A stretch of 64,000 nucleotides of DNA from Rhodopila globiformis (GTDB lineage Bacteria; Pseudomonadota; Alphaproteobacteria; Acetobacterales; Acetobacteraceae): positions 1 to 64,000 of the forward strand of contig NZ_NHRY01000128.1 of NCBI RefSeq assembly GCF_002937115.1, given 5' to 3'. The notes below the pieces were generated by a model, which had not been told where the DNA came from, ran no database searches, and saw only the letters and a list, made by a program, of their open reading frames with translations. Below are positions 61,966 to 64,000 of this stretch, in pieces; position 1 is the stretch's first letter, and each line of letters begins with the position of its first letter. The position numbers and the translations under genes are program-made.

Positions 61966-62238
61966 TCAATCTGCCGCGCTGGCCTGGGCCGCGCGGCAGG
62001 CGGCCAGGAGGGCGTCCTCGGCCGCCTTGCAGGCCCGTGCGCGGCCGGAGAACTGGCCTGCGATTCGCCGGTAGTCCTTGGGACCTCGAATTTGCTGTGA
62101 CGTGCCGCTCGCCATCTGGCGAAGGATCAGCCCCGCCCTGTGCAGGTCGTCGACGGCGCCGGCGAGCGCGCCGATCGCGGCGCTGCTCGCGGCGAGAAGA
62201 TCGGGGGCGGCAACCGCCTCCGGCTCGGAGCGGGACAT
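61966..62238 (-). CDS. small helical hypothetical protein
   Basis: A 90-residue alanine-rich helical protein (DLLAASSAAIGALAGAVDDL) with a basic centre (IRGPKDYRRIAGQFSGRARA). GGAT-type ribosome site seven bases before the ATG. Same strand and spacing as its neighbours, so part of a minus-strand run. No family recognised. Confidence 0.5.
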   Translation of the reverse strand: MSRSEPEAVAAPDLLAASSAAIGALAGAVDDLHRAGLILRQMASGTSQQIRGPKDYRRIAGQFSGRARACKAAEDALLAACRAAQASAAD

Positions 62239-62359
62239 GGTCTATCCTGTCGTCTGGAGGGTTGGATGGATCAGGGCGGCGACGGGCAGCCCGTCGCCTG
62301 GTGCGCTCATCGCCGGTTCGAGATGCGGGGCGCCCGGTGGAGGCCGGGGGCGACCAGGC

Positions 62360-62749
62360 TCACCCCCAGCTGTAATGCGTGGCGCCGATTTCGCGTCCGC
62401 GCTGGATGGCTTTCATCAATGCGCCGAGCTGGCGCTCGATGTAGCCTTCGTTGCGGCCGATATGGATGATCGTCATTCGGCCTGGTTCGCTGTCCTCGAC
62501 AGTTGGCAGTTCGGGTGATCGCTTGCCGAGGTGACGTCGCAGCGCGGCCGTCACCAGGTTGGAGAAGACGTCGATCGCGATGACGTCGCCGTGGGACTCG
62601 GGCTCGAGGCCGAGCGTCAGTAAAAGGTCGACCGCGTTTGCGTTGCACACGTCGACTTCGAAGTCTTCCTGATCGGGCCGCCCGATATGCGGCAACGCCC
62701 AGACATCGCGATCCGCATCGCGGACGTACGGCGCGAAACAAACGGTCAT
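62360..62749 (-). CDS. hypothetical plasmid protein
   Basis: A 129-residue acidic protein: MTVCFAPYVRDADRDVWALP, then alpha/beta-like (HGDVIAIDVFSNLVTAALRR ... MTIIHIGRNEGYIERQLGAL). GGAGGGA precedes the start. The C-terminal segment looks compact and conserved in style. No family recognised. Confidence 0.5.
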   Translation of the reverse strand: MTVCFAPYVRDADRDVWALPHIGRPDQEDFEVDVCNANAVDLLLTLGLEPESHGDVIAIDVFSNLVTAALRRHLGKRSPELPTVEDSEPGRMTIIHIGRNEGYIERQLGALMKAIQRGREIGATHYSWG

Positions 62750-62792
62750 CTGATCCCTCCGGAGATGTTGGGTTGTCGGCTGGTCGCGCGGG

Positions 62793-63158
62793 CTAAAGGC
62801 CCGGGCAACAGCCGCATTTCGCTTCGATGGCGAGCCGTTCGACCGGATCCACTATCCGCAGCGCCCTTTGATGCAGGATCGAGCCCGCGCGCGCGTGGCG
62901 GACGACATGCTGCCAAGCGTCCTCGTCGCTGCGGAACAACGGCGTGCCGCAAGGAGAACTATCCGGCCGCTGCAGCTCGATGCGCGGCGTGCCATCGTCG
63001 CGCAGCCCGCAGTCGAAGACGTTCCAGCCTTCCGCCTGCGCGTCGAAAGACGCAGACGCATCGTCGGAGGCCCTGCCCCGCTTGCCGGGCAATTGAAGCA
63101 GCTGCGTGAGGGTGGCGTAGAGATGCGCGCGCGCCGGCGCGCCGAAGATCGCTGTCAT
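62793..63158 (-). CDS. hypothetical plasmid protein
   Basis: A 121-residue protein: MTAIFGAPARAHLYATLTQL. It has a beta-rich middle (FDCGLRDDGTPRIELQ) and a cysteine-ending tail (CGCCPGL). GGAGG lies before the ATG at 63158. No family recognised. Confidence 0.5.
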   Translation of the reverse strand: MTAIFGAPARAHLYATLTQLLQLPGKRGRASDDASASFDAQAEGWNVFDCGLRDDGTPRIELQRPDSSPCGTPLFRSDEDAWQHVVRHARAGSILHQRALRIVDPVERLAIEAKCGCCPGL

Positions 63159-63198
63159 GCCCGCCTCCGTGGCAAAGAGGATCGTCAACAGCATAGTT

Positions 63199-63226
63199 GC
63201 GGGCGCGCTGCGATCAGCGCGCCCGC
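63199..63226. terminator. GC hairpin downstream of ssb
   Basis: A 12-bp perfect stem (GCGGGCGCGCTG / CAGCGCGCCCGC) with a 4-base loop, 13 bases beyond the ssb stop. On the ssb strand a TTTTT run precedes rather than follows the stem, so it is not a classical terminator; rho-assisted termination or mRNA end protection is possible. Confidence 0.5.
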
Positions 63227-63238
63227 GAAAAACGACCC

Positions 63239-63685
63239 CTAAAACGGGATCTCGTCGTCCAGATCACCGCTCGGCGGCGGGGCGGACGGCTCGGTCGACC
63301 GGCTGCCGTTCGAGGGTCGCTCGCGGTTGTCCGGGGCAGAGTCCAGGAACGTCATTGTCCCGTTGTAGGGCGTGAGATGGATCTCGGTGCTGTAGCGGTC
63401 GTTGCCGTCCTGGTCCTGCCACTTGCGGGTGGTCAGCTTGCCCTCGACGTAGACCTTCGCACCTTTGGCCAGGTACTTCTCGGCGATATCGCCCAGGCCC
63501 TCGTTCCAGATCACCACGCGATGCCACTCGGTCCGCTCGACCTTGTTGCCGCTGGCGTCCTTCCAGCTCTCGCCGGTTGCGATGTTGAGCGTCACGACTT
63601 TCTTGCCGCTCTGCGTGCTGCGCACTTCCGGGTCGCGCCCGAGGTTGCCAATCAGCTGCACCTTGTTCAGGAAACCAGACATCAT
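63239..63685 (-). CDS. ssb: single-stranded DNA-binding protein
   Basis: A 148-residue protein with the OB-fold pattern of SSB: MMSGFLNKVQLIGNLGRDPE, VVTLNIATGESWKD, TEWHRVVIWNEGLGDIAEKY, KVYVEGKLTTRKWQD. The tail is glycine/proline-poor and ends DDEIPF, the conserved peptide that recruits repair and replication partners. AAGGA precedes the ATG. Plasmid ssb genes protect incoming single strands during conjugation; its place in the small-gene block fits a leading-region gene. Confidence 0.92.
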   Translation of the reverse strand: MMSGFLNKVQLIGNLGRDPEVRSTQSGKKVVTLNIATGESWKDASGNKVERTEWHRVVIWNEGLGDIAEKYLAKGAKVYVEGKLTTRKWQDQDGNDRYSTEIHLTPYNGTMTFLDSAPDNRERPSNGSRSTEPSAPPPSGDLDDEIPF

Positions 63686-64000
63686 CTCATTCCTTCAGTT
63701 TCCCATCGAACTCGTCCGGCACCACGCCAGGCGTCGTCCTCTCGGATGCGGTCTGAGAAAACCGGAGGGGCGGACCGCCCGCCCCCGAACGGCGCGGTCT
63801 TGGTGCGGGAGCGAGCAAAGCGAGCAACACGGCAGCGCCGTGAGCCGAAGGCGCCGTACTGACGGGCCCCATCGCGCGTGCGCGATGGGTGTCAACGGCG
63901 GGGATGCGGAGGCGGGACGCGACCCGGTTTAGACCGCAGTCATCCGAGAGAGGCGGGGACGCCTGGCGGGGTCAGGGCGCAGCGCGCGATCTCCAGTCCT
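63686..64000. other. 315-base noncoding end of the window
   Basis: Upstream of ssb. It contains blocks related to 59347-59480 and a perfect 10-bp hairpin (CCCATCGCGC / GCGCGATGGG, 63868-63889). The ssb promoter should lie here. No gene is supported; open frames are arginine-rich shadows. Confidence 0.4.

Overview
The window is GC-rich, densely coding DNA from an alphaproteobacterial conjugative element, probably a plasmid of the Acetobacteraceae/Rhodospirillales type (inferred from codon use and gene style; there is no rRNA or tRNA gene to anchor it). No integrase and no clear replication initiator is visible, so plasmid versus integrative element cannot be settled from the window.

Layout. 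1-0.25 kb: remnants of IS630-family transposases. 0.25-9 kb: a LexA-like DNA-binding protein, an M50 membrane protease, and a minus-strand run of transfer genes ending in dotA (traY). 9-33 kb: two DNA-binding regulators, then a nearly complete I-type (type IVB, Dot/Icm-like) conjugation machine on the plus strand: dotI, dotH, dotG, a dotF-like gene, icmC, icmD, dotN (icmJ), dotO (icmB), then after a RelE/XRE toxin-antitoxin pair, dotD, dotC, dotB, icmT, an icmS-like chaperone, a lytic transglycosylase, dotM and the coupling ATPase dotL. 33.7-37.1 kb: a MobF relaxase-helicase with a small accessory gene.

37.3-54.0 kb: a nine-gene island unrelated to conjugation. It opens with a sigma-54 activator whose N-terminus looks like a CARF (RtcR-type) sensor. 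Immediately downstream is a near-perfect sigma-54 promoter, then a tightly coupled operon: a small DUF4258-like protein, a TerY-type vWA protein, a PP2C phosphatase, a protein kinase with a zinc ribbon, an SF1 (UPF1/DNA2-like) helicase, a protein with an internal duplication, a coiled-coil McrB-like AAA+ ATPase, and a 1335-residue protein joining a DUF2357-like region, a probable Hsp70/actin-like ATPase fold and a cold-shock domain. I read this as an inducible defence or RNA/DNA-damage response system: the CARF activator senses a signal (a cyclic nucleotide or RNA ends, by analogy with RtcR) and switches on a phosphorylation-controlled helicase/McrB machine. It is the most interesting part of the window.

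54.0-56.5 kb: a probable oriT/partition region with direct repeats and an stbABC- (traKLM-) like operon. The island therefore sits between the relaxase operon and the stb-like operon, i.e. next to where oriT is expected. 56.5-64 kb: a second lytic transglycosylase, several small plasmid-type hypothetical genes separated by perfect GC-rich hairpins, and ssb. A 9-base word, TCATTCGCA, recurs upstream of genes across the conjugative backbone and may be a shared regulatory site.
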